DNA from: JAMWZF01 sp041628615
GTDB lineage: Bacteria > Pseudomonadota > Alphaproteobacteria > Rhodobacterales > Rhodobacteraceae
Assembly: GCA_041628615.1 (NCBI GenBank)
Contig: JBFKOW010000026.1
Location: 1 to 26,998 of the forward strand
Length of the DNA: 26,998 nucleotides
Direction of reading: 5' to 3'
The notes under the pieces are model-generated. The model made no database searches, was not told the origin of the DNA, and worked only from the letters and a program-made list of their open reading frames with translations. Shown piece after piece: positions 1 through 10,195 of the stretch (position 1 is its first letter; each line of letters opens with the position of its first letter). Position numbers and translations under genes: made by a program.

Positions 1-2100
<2,100 letters not shown>

Positions 2101-2123
2101 CGCCCGTCCGGGCCGGGGCGTGA

Positions 2124-2141
2124 GGTGGGTCTCGACCCACC
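2124..2141 (+). terminator. Hairpin just after acnA
   Basis: GGTGGGT (2124-2130) and ACCCACC (2135-2141) pair perfectly around a CTCG tetraloop, 24 bases after the acnA stop codon. The following bases are C-rich rather than T-rich. It may therefore work as a 3' stabilising stem or a weak terminator rather than a classical intrinsic one. Confidence 0.4.
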
Positions 2142-2159
2142 CTCCCCCGCCATCAGGTC

Positions 2160-2183
2160 ACGGCCCCGCCCGCGCGGGGCCGT
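2160..2183. terminator. GC-rich hairpin between the convergent acnA and VPLPA-CTERM genes
   Basis: A nine-base stem, ACGGCCCCG (2160-2168) with CGGGGCCGT (2175-2183), closes a six-base loop. It lies between two genes that end toward each other (2100 and 2203), where a shared terminator is expected. On the plus strand it runs into TGCCGTTCC, a poor T tract. Confidence 0.45.
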
Positions 2184-2202
2184 TGCCGTTCCGGCCCGGC
2201 GC

Positions 2203-2823
2203 TCAGCCCCGGCGGCGCAGGGCGCCGAGACCGAGGAGAGCCGCGCCGAGCAGGACCGCCGCCGGCGGCAGCGGCAACTGGGACAGGCCGAGCGCGTCGC
2301 CGTTCCGCAGCACCTGCATCCTGACCGCCACCTCGTCCGGCTGGTCGCCGTCGTCGGCGTCGATGAGGTTCAGCGACACGGTGAGCGACCCGGCCTGCTG
2401 CGCATTCACCGTGGCCCGCATCGGCGTGCCGTCCGGGAAGAACAGCGTGAAGGCCAGCGTCAGGCTGTCGCCGCCGGCGGTCCGGAGAACGACGTCGAAC
2501 ATGTTGTTGACCGGCGCGATCGGATCGGGCGGGACCAGCGTCCCTCCGGTGACGTCGATGAAGAGCTGGAAGGGGGTCGGACTGATACCCGAGAACGGCC
2601 CGGTGGTGAACGGCTGCGGTTGGATGCCCGAGACCTTGGCCACCACGTCGAAGGGGTTCACGACCTGAGAGGTGGTGAAATCGAATTCCGGCGGCGGCTC
2701 TGGCTACGGGTTGAACCCCAGCGTGATCAGCGGATCGAAGCCGTCGATCCCGATCGGCGCGGCGGATGCGGCCGGCGCGGCAAGGCAGAAGACAAGGACG
2801 TGAAGGAGCTTTCGAAGGACCAT
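2203..2823 (-). pseudogene. VPLPA-CTERM sorting-domain secreted protein, interrupted by an in-frame TAG
   Basis: Two open pieces lie in the same frame, separated by one amber codon at 2704-2706. The first piece starts at the ATG at 2821-2823, behind an AGGGGGG ribosome site. It encodes a signal peptide (MVLRKLL, a hydrophobic core, then an ASA-type cleavage site) and ends ...LGFNP. After TAG the frame continues PEPPPEFDF through about 165 residues to the C-terminus LPLPPAAVLLGAALLGLGAL followed by RRRG. That end is the proline motif, transmembrane helix and basic tail of the VPLPA/PEP-CTERM class, which an exosortase-type enzyme would process at the membrane. Each piece lacks what the other supplies. 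The full reading frame has 206 codons before the stop, including the TAG. The middle is a beta-rich secreted-type domain of unknown function. A nonsense mutation, a sequencing error or suppression could each explain it; a mutation from CAG (Gln) is the simplest. Confidence 0.8.
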
Positions 2824-2916
2824 GGCGAACCCCCCTGACTGGTCACCGAAAAGACGGCGCGGGCCGCAGGTCGCCGGCCGGCGCCACGTCCACCCTATCA
2901 CATAATCCCGGATCCG

Positions 2917-2937
2917 GATCGGCCCTCCCGGCCGATC
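2917..2937 (-). terminator. Perfect hairpin downstream of ccmG
   Basis: GATCGGCC (2917-2924) and GGCCGATC (2930-2937) form an eight-base perfect stem with a five-base loop, 28 bases beyond the ccmG stop on the minus strand. It could end the ccm transcript before the VPLPA gene. There is no run of T after it, so this is only a candidate. Confidence 0.4.
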
Positions 2938-2965
2938 GGCAGAACTCCGCCCGGCCGAAGCGGGA

Positions 2966-3541
2966 TCAGCCCGTTTCGCCCGCCGCCTCGGCCAGCGCGG
3001 GACGGATTATCGTGTCCATCACGCCGTGGATCGGGCCGGGAAACTTCAGCACCACCCGGCCGTGCCCGTCGAGCACGAAGGTCTCGGGCAGCGCCACCAC
3101 CCCCCAGTCGATGGACCGGCGGCCGTTGGGGTCGACGGTGATCGCCCGGTAGGGGTTGCCCAGTTCCGCCAGGAATCCCAGCGCCTTGTCGGTCTGGTCC
3201 GACTTGTTGACGCCGTAGACCGGCACCCCTTCGGCGGCCAGTTGCACCAGCGCCGGGTGTTCGGCCCGGCACGGCGGGCACCAAGAGGCCCAGAAGTTCA
3301 CGATCTTGACCTCGCCGTCGGCCATCAGGTCGGCGCTGGCGAAGGTCGGAAAGTCGCCCAGCGGCGCGGCTTCGAGCGCCGGCGCCGGCGCGCCGATGAA
3401 GGCCGAGGGCAGCGCCGCCGGGTCGATCCCGGCGGTCTTGGCCTGCCGGTTCGAGATCAGCGCCGCGCCGAAACCGGCGACCAGCGCCAGCGTGATCGCC
3501 AGCGGCAGGATCAGCAGCAGGTTAATGCGCCGTTCAGCCAT
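2966..3541 (-). CDS. ccmG: CcmG/DsbE-type thiol:disulfide oxidoreductase for cytochrome c maturation
   Basis: This is a periplasmic, membrane-anchored thioredoxin-like protein that reduces apocytochrome c cysteines so that heme can be attached. It has 191 residues, normal for CcmG. A single N-terminal anchor spans about residues 7-29, and the active site WCPPC has Cys88 and Cys91. A cis-Pro region (VVALPETFVLD) follows, ending in the GxxxxPG-type segment FPGPIHG typical of the family. The ATG lies inside the 3' end of ccmD, an 8-base overlap that suggests translational coupling. It is the last gene of the ccm block; ccmE, ccmF and ccmH are not in the window and must lie elsewhere. Confidence 0.95.
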   Translation of the reverse strand: MAERRINLLLILPLAITLALVAGFGAALISNRQAKTAGIDPAALPSAFIGAPAPALEAAPLGDFPTFASADLMADGEVKIVNFWASWCPPCRAEHPALVQLAAEGVPVYGVNKSDQTDKALGFLAELGNPYRAITVDPNGRRSIDWGVVALPETFVLDGHGRVVLKFPGPIHGVMDTIIRPALAEAAGETG

Positions 3542-3680
3542 GCCGCCGCTCCACCTCTTCGAGTTCGGCCCGCACCCGCCGGGCCCGGGTCACGCTCTGC
3601 ACAACCAGCCCGATCAGCAGCACCGCCGCGCCGCCGTAGGCGCTCAGCACGTAGACCCCGTAATCGCCCAGATCCGGCAT
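3534..3680 (-). CDS. ccmD: Heme exporter protein CcmD (48 aa)
   Basis: CcmD is a small membrane protein that helps release CcmE from the CcmABC heme-handling complex. This gene starts at the ATG at 3678-3680 and encodes 48 residues: a short N-terminus (MPDLGDYGVYVLSAYG), one hydrophobic segment at about residues 8-29, and a charged tail rich in Arg and Glu. That is the standard CcmD layout. It sits between ccmC (20 bp gap) and ccmG (8 bp overlap), the expected position. Sequence conservation in this family is low, so the call rests on size, topology and position together. Confidence 0.9.
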   Translation of the reverse strand: MPDLGDYGVYVLSAYGGAAVLLIGLVVQSVTRARRVRAELEEVERRHG

Positions 3681-3700
3681 CCGCCGCCCTCCCCTCGCCC

Positions 3701-4429
3701 TCAGGTCCGCGCCGCGCGGGCGACAAGCGCCCGCATCCGCCGCACCCGGATCTCGGTCTGCGTCCGCAGCAGCACCAGCGCCACGAACAGCAGCACGAAG
3801 CCCGCCATGCACAGCAGCGCCGGATACCAGAACACCGGTGCGATGTTGGTTTCGGCATCGAGCGAGAAGGTCGCCGGCTGGTGCAGCCCCTGGTTCCAGA
3901 AATTCGCCGCATACCGGCTCAGCACCGCGAACACCGATCCAACCATGCACAGCACCGAGGTCAGGTCGGCGGCGGTGTCCGGGTCCTCGATCGCCGTCCA
4001 GAGCGCGGCGTAGCCGAGGTAGAACAGGAACAGGATCAGGAACGAGGTGAGCCGCGGGTCCCAGGCCCACCAGGTGCCCCACATCGGCTGGCCCCAGACC
4101 GCCCCGGTCCACAGCGCGATCAGTGTCATCACGATCCCGATCGGCGCCGCCGCCCGCGCCGCCAGCGCCGAGACGTGGTGCCGCCGCACCAGCCAGACTA
4201 GCGAGGTCACCAGCATCATCAGCCAGATGTTGATCGCCATCATCGCCGCCGGCACGTGCAGGTAGATGATCTTGACCGTCGCCCCCTGCCGGAAATCGTC
4301 GGGCGTGAAGAAGAACCCCCACACCAGCCCGAGACCGAGACAGGCCAGCGCCGCGCCGAAGACCCACGGGATCACCGGCGTCGTCGTGGCGACGAACTTC
4401 TTCGGATTGGCGTATTCCCAGAGCGACAT
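3701..4429 (-). CDS. ccmC: Heme ABC transporter permease / heme-handling protein CcmC
   Basis: CcmC presents heme at the periplasmic face and loads it onto the chaperone CcmE. The protein has 242 residues and six membrane segments. It contains the tryptophan-rich heme motif WGTWWAWDPRLT at about residues 117-128. Two histidines match the axial ligand positions: His59 in YLHVP and His183 in NQGLHQP. I chose the ATG at 4427-4429 (MSLWEYANPKKF) because it has AGGA five bases upstream and matches the family N-terminus; a TTG 12 codons further upstream is less likely. It follows ccmB after 42 bp. Confidence 0.95.
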   Translation of the reverse strand: MSLWEYANPKKFVATTTPVIPWVFGAALACLGLGLVWGFFFTPDDFRQGATVKIIYLHVPAAMMAINIWLMMLVTSLVWLVRRHHVSALAARAAAPIGIVMTLIALWTGAVWGQPMWGTWWAWDPRLTSFLILFLFYLGYAALWTAIEDPDTAADLTSVLCMVGSVFAVLSRYAANFWNQGLHQPATFSLDAETNIAPVFWYPALLCMAGFVLLFVALVLLRTQTEIRVRRMRALVARAART

Positions 4430-4471
4430 GCTGATCCTGATATAAGTCCCCGCCGCGCCGCTCAATGCCGC

Positions 4472-5128
4472 CTAGCGCAGATTCGCCCGTAGCGCAGCCG
4501 CCGTGGCAAAAGGCAGCAGGGCGATGCATCCGGCGGTGATCCCGCCCAGCATCAGCAGCGGCGTCGCCGCCGACAGACCGTCCGCCCCGCGCTGCACCGC
4601 CTCGGCGCCGAAGATCAGCGTCGGCACGTAGAGCGGCAGCACCAGCAGCGACATCAACAATCCGCCCCGCCGCACCCCGACGGTAAGCGCCGCGCCGAAG
4701 GTCCCGATCATCGACAGCGCCGGGGTGCCGATCAGCAGCGAGACCAGCAGGTAGCCATAGGCCGGCCCGGCCATGTTCAGCAGCACCCCCAGCGCCGGCG
4801 CGGCGAGCGTCAGCGGCAGCCCGGTGGTGATCCAGTGCGCCAGCGCCTTGGCCAGCGCGATCGCCTCCCCGGGCAGCGGCGAGGTGGCGAGCAGCGCCAG
4901 CGCGCCGTCCTCGTGGTCGAGCGCGAAGATCCGGTCGAGCGAGAGAAGCGCCGCCAGCAGCGCCGCGACCCAGAGGATCCCCGGCGCGATGCGCGACAGC
5001 ACCTGCGCCTCGGGGCCGACGCCGAAGGGCACGAGCACCACCACGATCAGGAAGAAGGCGAGCCCGAGCCCGAAGCCGCCCCCGGCCCGCACCGCCAGCC
5101 GCAGGTCGCGCAGCAGCAGCGCCTTCAT
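4472..5128 (-). CDS. ccmB: Heme exporter permease CcmB
   Basis: CcmB is the membrane subunit that pairs with the ATPase CcmA; ATP hydrolysis drives release of holo-CcmE. The protein has 218 residues, close to the family norm of ~220, and about six hydrophobic segments. The N-terminus MKALLLRDLRLAVR and the DHEDGALALLATSPLP loop are characteristic of CcmB. The ATG at 5126-5128 lies 25 bp after the ccmA stop. Nothing unusual is seen. Confidence 0.93.
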   Translation of the reverse strand: MKALLLRDLRLAVRAGGGFGLGLAFFLIVVVLVPFGVGPEAQVLSRIAPGILWVAALLAALLSLDRIFALDHEDGALALLATSPLPGEAIALAKALAHWITTGLPLTLAAPALGVLLNMAGPAYGYLLVSLLIGTPALSMIGTFGAALTVGVRRGGLLMSLLVLPLYVPTLIFGAEAVQRGADGLSAATPLLMLGGITAGCIALLPFATAAALRANLR

Positions 5129-5153
5129 CGCCGATCCCCGGCGTCGCGGCAGG

Positions 5154-5771
5154 TCACAGGAACGCCTCGTCGCGCCCGCCGCCGGCGTCGGAGGCGGCGC
5201 GGAACCCGCTCAGGTCCAGTTCCGGCGCCTCGATCCCGAGGTCGATGTGGGTCGCGATCACCGCCAGCCCGCCACAGGCGAGGTGCTGCCCGGTCAGCCA
5301 GTCGGCGAAGAGCCTCACGGAGAACCGGTCGAGGCTGACCGTCGGCTCGTCGAGCAGCAGGACCCGCCGCCCGATCACCGCCAGCCGCGCCAGCCCCAGC
5401 CGCCGCTTCTGCCCGGCGCTCAGCGTGCCGGCCATCCGGTCCCGAAGGTCGGCGAGATCGAAGGCGGCGTAGACCGCCTCGCCGGGCGCCGGCGTGCCGT
5501 GGATCTCGGCCCAGAACCCGAGATTCTCCTCGACCGACAGCTGGGCCTTCACCCCGTCGGCATGGCTGGCATAGGCGGCCTCCGACGCCCCCTCGACCGT
5601 GCCGGAAATCGGCGGCTGCAGGCCCGCCAGGGTGCGCAGGAGGGTGGTCTTGCCCACCCCGTTCGGCCCGCGCAGGATCAGGGCCGCGCCCGGACCGACC
5701 TCGAAGGAGACGCCGGACAGGAGCGGCACCCCGCCCCGCGCCACCGCAAGCGAAGAGACCCGCAGCGTCAC
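5154..5771 (-). CDS. ccmA: Heme exporter ATP-binding protein CcmA
   Basis: CcmA is the cytosolic ATPase of the CcmABCD complex. The 205-residue product shows Walker A GPNGVGKTT (residues 35-43), the signature LSAGQKRR, Walker B VLLLDEPTVSLD and the switch histidine in VIATHID. The start is most likely the GTG at 5769-5771, two bases after the TGA of the preceding gene. No in-frame ATG lies nearby and the alignment to CcmA begins here (TLRVSSLAVARGG). No strong ribosome site is visible, so translation may depend on coupling to the upstream gene. Confidence 0.93.
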   Translation of the reverse strand: MTLRVSSLAVARGGVPLLSGVSFEVGPGAALILRGPNGVGKTTLLRTLAGLQPPISGTVEGASEAAYASHADGVKAQLSVEENLGFWAEIHGTPAPGEAVYAAFDLADLRDRMAGTLSAGQKRRLGLARLAVIGRRVLLLDEPTVSLDRFSVRLFADWLTGQHLACGGLAVIATHIDLGIEAPELDLSGFRAASDAGGGRDEAFL

Positions 5772-5773
5772 CG

Positions 5774-6130
5774 TCAGACCGGCAGCAGCGCCGCGCCGAC
5801 CCGGCGGCCCTCGCCCAGCAGCACGTTGAAGGTCCGGCAGGCCGAGGCGGTGGCCATCGGCTCGATGCCGATCCCGGCGGCCTCGAGCGCCTGCCGGAAC
5901 GCCGCCGGCGGGTGCGCCGTCTCGGCCCCGGTGCCGACCAGAAGGACGTCCACCTGCCCTCGCGCCGCCGCCAGCAGGTCGTCGACCGCGTCGAAACCCG
6001 CCCAGCCGGCCACGCCGGAGGGCAGCACGGTGACCGGCCCCTCGACCACCTTGCCGCCGATCCGGAAGAAGCCGGGCCCGTAGCCGTCGATCGGCACCGC
6101 GTCGTTGTAGTCCACTTCGGTGAAGCGCAT
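5774..6130 (-). CDS. Mth938-like domain protein (COG3737/DUF498 family)
   Basis: This is a small cytosolic protein of 118 residues with the Mth938-like alpha/beta fold. Recognisable parts are the N-terminal YNDAVPIDGYGPGFFRIGG, the segment VDVLLVGTGAE and the C-terminal ATASACRTFNVLLGEGRRV. Members are widespread in Alphaproteobacteria next to sec or ccm genes, and homologues in eukaryotes (NDUFAF3) help assemble respiratory complex I. Whether this bacterial protein has a respiratory assembly role is inference. It has a clear ribosome site (AGGGGA) and ends two bases before ccmA. Confidence 0.85.
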   Translation of the reverse strand: MRFTEVDYNDAVPIDGYGPGFFRIGGKVVEGPVTVLPSGVAGWAGFDAVDDLLAAARGQVDVLLVGTGAETAHPPAAFRQALEAAGIGIEPMATASACRTFNVLLGEGRRVGAALLPV

Positions 6131-6139
6131 CGCCGTCCC

Positions 6140-6871
6140 CTACCCGTCCCACAAAGGCAGCCCGGTGATGACCGCACCGGCGATCACCGCATAGGCCGCC
6201 CCGCGATACAGCCTCTCGCGCGCGGGATCAAACAGCGCCTGCCCGACCAGCGCAGCGGCGAAATAGGGCACCGAGAGCAGCGCCGCCACGATCACCAGCC
6301 GCGCCTCGGCAAGACCGGCGAGCGCGATGTTGACGAGGATCACGAGGTCGAGCCCGGCGAGGAACAGGATCGTGTTGGCCCGGACCGAGACGGCGGCCGC
6401 CCGCGACGCGAGGTAGGCGAGGATCACCACCGGCCCGGTCAGCCCGGTCATGCCGCCCAGCAGCCCGGCGCCGCCGCCCACCCCGATCAGCCCGCCGCGC
6501 CCCAGCCGCCCGCCGTAGCGCCAGCCGCTGACCAGCGCGGCAAGGGTGACCGCGGCCGCCGCCGCGACCGTCCAGCGCACCGCCTCGACCGGCATCTGCG
6601 CCTGCGCCCAGAGCCCGAGCGGCACCGCCGGCACGGTCGCCGCGAGCAGCACCGCCACGTCCCGCCGGTCGGCCTTGCCCCAGGCCCGGGGCAACAGCGC
6701 CGCGGTGGAGGCGAAGCCGGTCAGGGTGATGACGGCGATGACCTCGGCCGGGGCGAGGAAGCGGCCCGCGACCGGCACGAAGATCAGCGCGGTGCCGAAC
6801 CCGGTGAAGCCGCGCACGATCCCGGCGACCGCGATGGTCGCCGCCATCCACCAGAAGCCATCGATGAGCAT
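6140..6871 (-). CDS. TauE/SafE-family (TSUP) membrane permease
   Basis: This is a 243-residue integral membrane protein with about seven or eight hydrophobic segments. The first half contains GFTGFGTALIFVPVAG and the second half GVGGGAGLLGGMTGLTGPVV, the paired Gly-rich motifs of the TSUP family. Members export sulfite, sulfoacetate or related organosulfur anions; the substrate here cannot be read from sequence. The gene follows secF by 22 bp and precedes the Mth938-like gene by 9 bp, so it is probably co-transcribed with genes of unrelated function. The ATG at 6869-6871 has only a weak GGGCG ribosome site; an ATG eight codons later is an alternative. Confidence 0.88.
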   Translation of the reverse strand: MLIDGFWWMAATIAVAGIVRGFTGFGTALIFVPVAGRFLAPAEVIAVITLTGFASTAALLPRAWGKADRRDVAVLLAATVPAVPLGLWAQAQMPVEAVRWTVAAAAAVTLAALVSGWRYGGRLGRGGLIGVGGGAGLLGGMTGLTGPVVILAYLASRAAAVSVRANTILFLAGLDLVILVNIALAGLAEARLVIVAALLSVPYFAAALVGQALFDPARERLYRGAAYAVIAGAVITGLPLWDG

Positions 6872-6893
6872 CGCGCCCGCCGCCGCCGGCGGG

Positions 6894-7862
6894 TCACGCG
6901 TCGGTCTTGAACTGGTTGCCGATCGTGTCGGGGTCGGGCTTGGACCAGTCCCGCTTCACGCCCATGACCAGAAGGATCGTCGAGGCCACGAAGATCGACG
7001 AGTAGGTCCCGACGATGATCCCCCATGTCATCGCGAAGACGAAGCCGCGGATCACGTCGCCGCCCAGCACGATCAGCGCGATCAGCGCCAGCAGCGTGGT
7101 GAACGAGGTCATCAGGGTCCGGCTGAGGGTGTCGTTGATCGACAGGTTGAGCACCTCGCGCAGTTCCAGCTTCTTGTACTTGCGCAGGTTCTCGCGGACC
7201 CGGTCGAACACCACGACGGTATCGTTGAGCGAGTAGCCGACGATGGTCAGCAGCGCCGCGATTATGGCGAGGTCGAAGCGGATCCCGAATTCCGAGAAGA
7301 TGCCGATGGTCAGGATCACGTCGTGGATCAGCGCCACCACCGCGCCCACCGCGAACTGCCATTCGAAGCGCAGCCAGATGTAGATCAGCACCGCCGCGAC
7401 CGCGAGGCTCACCGCGAGGACGGCGGTCCGGATCAGTTCGCCCGACACGGTCGGACCGACCGATTCGACGCTCGGGAAGGTCATGTCGGGGGCGACCCCC
7501 TGCAACGCGGCCTGCACCGCCGCGATGGTCTCGTTCGAGACGCTTTCCTCGCCGTTCTGCGGCTGGATCGTGACGATGGCGACGTTCTCGTCCGGTCCGA
7601 AGGTCGGATCGTTGACCTCGACGATCGTCAGGTCCCCGAGGTTCAGCGGCGCCAGCGCGGCCCGGAACGCCCCGACGTCCACCGCCTCGGCGCTCTGGGT
7701 CCGGATGTTGGTGCCGCCGGTGAAGTCGATTCCGAGGTTGAGCCCCCGGACCATGAAGGACCCGAAGGCAAGCAGCATCATCACCGCCGAGATCCCCAGC
7801 CAGAGCCGGGCCCGGGCGAAGAAGTCGATGCTGGTGTCGGACGGAACGAGCTTCATGCGCAT
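6894..7862 (-). CDS. secF: Protein translocase subunit SecF
   Basis: SecF, with SecD, uses the proton motive force to pull preproteins through SecYEG from the periplasmic side. The 322-residue protein has an N-terminal membrane helix, the GIDFTGGTNI motif at the start of the periplasmic domain, and a C-terminal bundle with the GYSLNDTVVVFDRVREN motif that carries the conserved transmembrane Asp and Arg. The ATG at 7860-7862 begins three bases after the secD stop and has AGGT eight bases upstream; a second ATG two codons later is possible. Confidence 0.97.
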   Translation of the reverse strand: MRMKLVPSDTSIDFFARARLWLGISAVMMLLAFGSFMVRGLNLGIDFTGGTNIRTQSAEAVDVGAFRAALAPLNLGDLTIVEVNDPTFGPDENVAIVTIQPQNGEESVSNETIAAVQAALQGVAPDMTFPSVESVGPTVSGELIRTAVLAVSLAVAAVLIYIWLRFEWQFAVGAVVALIHDVILTIGIFSEFGIRFDLAIIAALLTIVGYSLNDTVVVFDRVRENLRKYKKLELREVLNLSINDTLSRTLMTSFTTLLALIALIVLGGDVIRGFVFAMTWGIIVGTYSSIFVASTILLVMGVKRDWSKPDPDTIGNQFKTDA

Positions 7863-7865
7863 GGA

Positions 7866-9530
7866 TCAGACCTCGATGGTTTTCGGGCGGCGGCGCTCGA
7901 ACCACATCACGATGAACAGGCGGGTGACGTAGATCGCGGTGAAGACGGAGGTGACGATGCCGATCATCAGCGTCCAGGCAAAGCCCTGCACCGGACCCGA
8001 TCCCATCACCAGCAGGATCACCGCGGTGATGAGCGTGGTCAGGTTGGCATCGACGATGGCCGACAGGGCCTTCTCGTAGCCGAGGTCGATGGCCCGCGCC
8101 GGTCCCTTCGCCGTCTTCAGTTCCTCGCGGATCCGCTCGAAGACCAGCACGTTGGCGTCCACCGCCATGCCGATGGTCAGCACGATCCCGGCGATGCCGG
8201 GCAGCGTCAGTGTGGCGCCGAGCAGCGACAGCGCGCCGAAGATCAGCGTGACGTTGATGGCGAGCGCAAGGTTGGCGAACAGCCCGAACAGCCCGTAGCT
8301 CAGGATCATGTAGCCCATCACCGCCGCGAAGGCGACGACGCAGGCGATGGTGCCGGCGTCGATGCTGTCCTGTCCCAGTTCGGGGCCGATGGTCTGTTCC
8401 TGCAGGAAGGTCAGGTCCGCCGGCAGCGCCCCGGCCCGCAGCAGCACCGCCAGTTCGGTCGATTCCTCGATCGTGAACCGGCCGGTGATGATCCCGGACC
8501 CGCCGGGGATATGGGACTGGATGGTCGGGGCGCTGATCACCTCGTTGTCCAGCACGATCGCGAAGGGCGCGCCGACGTTCTCGAGCGTGTAGTCGCCGAA
8601 GGCCCGCGCCCCCTGCGGATTGAACCGGAAATTGACCGCCGGGCTGCCGTTCTGGTCGAAGCTGGGCTGGGCGTCGACAAGCTCGTCGCCGGTCACCACC
8701 GGGGCGCGTTCGAGGATGTAGAAGACCCCGTCTTCCTCCCGCGAGGGCACCAGTTCGTTGCCGGATCCGGGCGCCGTGTCGGGGTCCGAGGTGCGGCCGA
8801 CGACCGGCTGGAAGGTCAGTTGCGCCGTGGTTCCGATCAGGTCCTTGATTTCCTGCGCCGACTTGGCGCCCGGCACCTGCACCAGCACGCGCAGTTCGCC
8901 CTGCCGCTGGATCGAGGGTTCGCGGGTGCCGACCTCGTCGATGCGGCGGCGGATGATCTCGAGGGTCTGGGCGGTGGTCAGGTCGATGATCGACTGCTTC
9001 TCGGCATCGGTGAGGCGGACGACGATCACGCCGTCCTCGGCCCGCACGTCGATGTCGGCCGCGGTGCCGCCGGTCAGCGGCGAGAAGATCGGCTGGGCGA
9101 GACCGCGCACGATCTCGAGCGCCCGGGGCAGGCCCTCGGTCTGGCTGATCCGGACCCGGAGTTCCTCGCGCGGGCCGTCTTCCTGCCGGACCGATCCCAC
9201 CGTGTCGCGCTCGGCCACCAGGGCATCGCGCACCTCGGGCCACAGCGCCTCCATCCGGGCGGCATAGACGTCCTCGATCCGGATCTCGGCGAGGATCTGG
9301 GCGCCGCCGCGCAGGTCGAGCCCGAGGTTCACAAGCCCGTCGGGCAGGAAGGACGGCCAGAGCCCGGCCGCCTCCTCGAGCGCCGGGTCGCTGATCCCGG
9401 TCTCGATCACCGCTTCGGCGTCGTTCGAGCGTTCGACCCGGTCGTAGAAGGCATTGGGCAGCGCGAAGGCGAATCCCGCCAGCACCACCAGCCAGATCAT
9501 CACCCGTTTCCAAAGGTCGACTTGCAGCAT
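7866..9530 (-). CDS. secD: Protein translocase subunit SecD
   Basis: SecD is the partner of SecF in the Sec accessory complex. The 554-residue product shows the N-terminal helix, LGLDLRGGAQIL (the D1 motif), a periplasmic domain, and the C-terminal membrane bundle with the GMAVDANVLVFERIREE motif. The length is normal for alphaproteobacterial SecD. An AGGGGG ribosome site lies about eight bases before the ATG at 9528-9530. It stands directly between yajC and secF, the classical order. Confidence 0.97.
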   Translation of the reverse strand: MLQVDLWKRVMIWLVVLAGFAFALPNAFYDRVERSNDAEAVIETGISDPALEEAAGLWPSFLPDGLVNLGLDLRGGAQILAEIRIEDVYAARMEALWPEVRDALVAERDTVGSVRQEDGPREELRVRISQTEGLPRALEIVRGLAQPIFSPLTGGTAADIDVRAEDGVIVVRLTDAEKQSIIDLTTAQTLEIIRRRIDEVGTREPSIQRQGELRVLVQVPGAKSAQEIKDLIGTTAQLTFQPVVGRTSDPDTAPGSGNELVPSREEDGVFYILERAPVVTGDELVDAQPSFDQNGSPAVNFRFNPQGARAFGDYTLENVGAPFAIVLDNEVISAPTIQSHIPGGSGIITGRFTIEESTELAVLLRAGALPADLTFLQEQTIGPELGQDSIDAGTIACVVAFAAVMGYMILSYGLFGLFANLALAINVTLIFGALSLLGATLTLPGIAGIVLTIGMAVDANVLVFERIREELKTAKGPARAIDLGYEKALSAIVDANLTTLITAVILLVMGSGPVQGFAWTLMIGIVTSVFTAIYVTRLFIVMWFERRRPKTIEV

Positions 9531-9570
9531 GGCCCGGACCCCCTGCCTCGCTTCGCCGTCTGCCCGAGCC

Positions 9571-9858
9571 TCAGGACTCGGCCGGTTCGGTCTTGCTCAC
9601 GACATTGGAGATGGTCGAACGGATCACCCGCACGCGCACGTTCTCGGCCAGCTCGACCTCGATCTCGTTGTCGTCCTTGACCTTGGTCACCTTGCCGATC
9701 AGCCCGCCCTGGGTGATCACCTGGTCGCCCCGGCGCAGGGCGGCGACCATCTGCTGGTGCTGTTTCAGCTTCTTCTGCTGCGGCCTGATCAACAGGAAAT
9801 ACATGATCGCGAAGATCAGGATCAGCGGGATGAACTGCGCGAAGGCGCTACCTTCCAT
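9571..9858 (-). CDS. yajC: Preprotein translocase subunit YajC
   Basis: YajC is a small inner-membrane protein associated with SecDF. The product is 95 residues, with one transmembrane helix (about residues 8-25, FIPLILIFAIMYFLLI) followed by the family signature RPQQKKLKQHQQM and the GDQVITQGGLIGKV segment. I chose the ATG at 9856-9858 (MEGSAFAQF) because it has GAGGA upstream; a GTG 12 codons earlier would add an Arg-rich stretch that is not typical. It is the first gene of the long minus-strand block. Confidence 0.95.
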   Translation of the reverse strand: MEGSAFAQFIPLILIFAIMYFLLIRPQQKKLKQHQQMVAALRRGDQVITQGGLIGKVTKVKDDNEIEVELAENVRVRVIRSTISNVVSKTEPAES

Positions 9859-10195
9859 GGAACGGTCCTCTTGCTTGCGTCGGCGGCGCGGCACGTCGGC
9901 GCCCGCCCTGTCGCGGTCTAGCCCGGCGCGCCGGCCCGGCCCGAAATCCGCGGCACCCTATGTCCGGCGGCAGGGCTTGGCAACGCGTCGGCGTTTCCCG
10001 GCCATATGGGCGAATCCCGCGGCGGGTGCAACGCAGGAACGGCGCAACCTGTCCGACCGCATGCCGCAGGCGGCCCGGCGGACGGCGCATTGCCACTTCA
10101 CGCCCCGGCGCGGATCGGGCATACGGCGCGGCGACGGGGCCGTGCCGGGCGCAGGTCACGCCGCCGCAGCAGGCCGCAGCACGAGGACGAGACCG
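9859..10195. other. Intergenic region between divergent yajC and serS
   Basis: This is a 337 bp non-coding stretch with very high GC. It holds a candidate promoter for yajC on the minus strand (listed separately). I found no convincing promoter for serS: TTGCCA at 10090-10095 has only GATCGG 17 bases downstream. Short open frames here lack ribosome sites and family features. Confidence 0.6.
9955..9983 (-). promoter_or_regulatory. Candidate sigma-70 promoter for yajC-secDF
   Basis: On the minus strand TTGCCA (9978-9983) is followed after 17 bases by TAGGGT (9955-9960). The -35 box is good and the -10 box matches three of six positions, in a form common in GC-rich alphaproteobacteria. It would give a leader of about 90 bases before the yajC ATG. 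Confidence 0.45.

Noticed and set aside
3380..3402. Repeated GCCGGC units in ccmG resembling a short repeat
   Set aside because: They encode an Ala/Pro-rich linker in frame and are typical of GC-rich coding DNA.
6546..9680. A 1044-codon open frame on the plus strand opposite secD, secF and the TSUP gene
   Set aside because: Same cause: the translation is charged low-complexity sequence, antisense to well-conserved sec genes.
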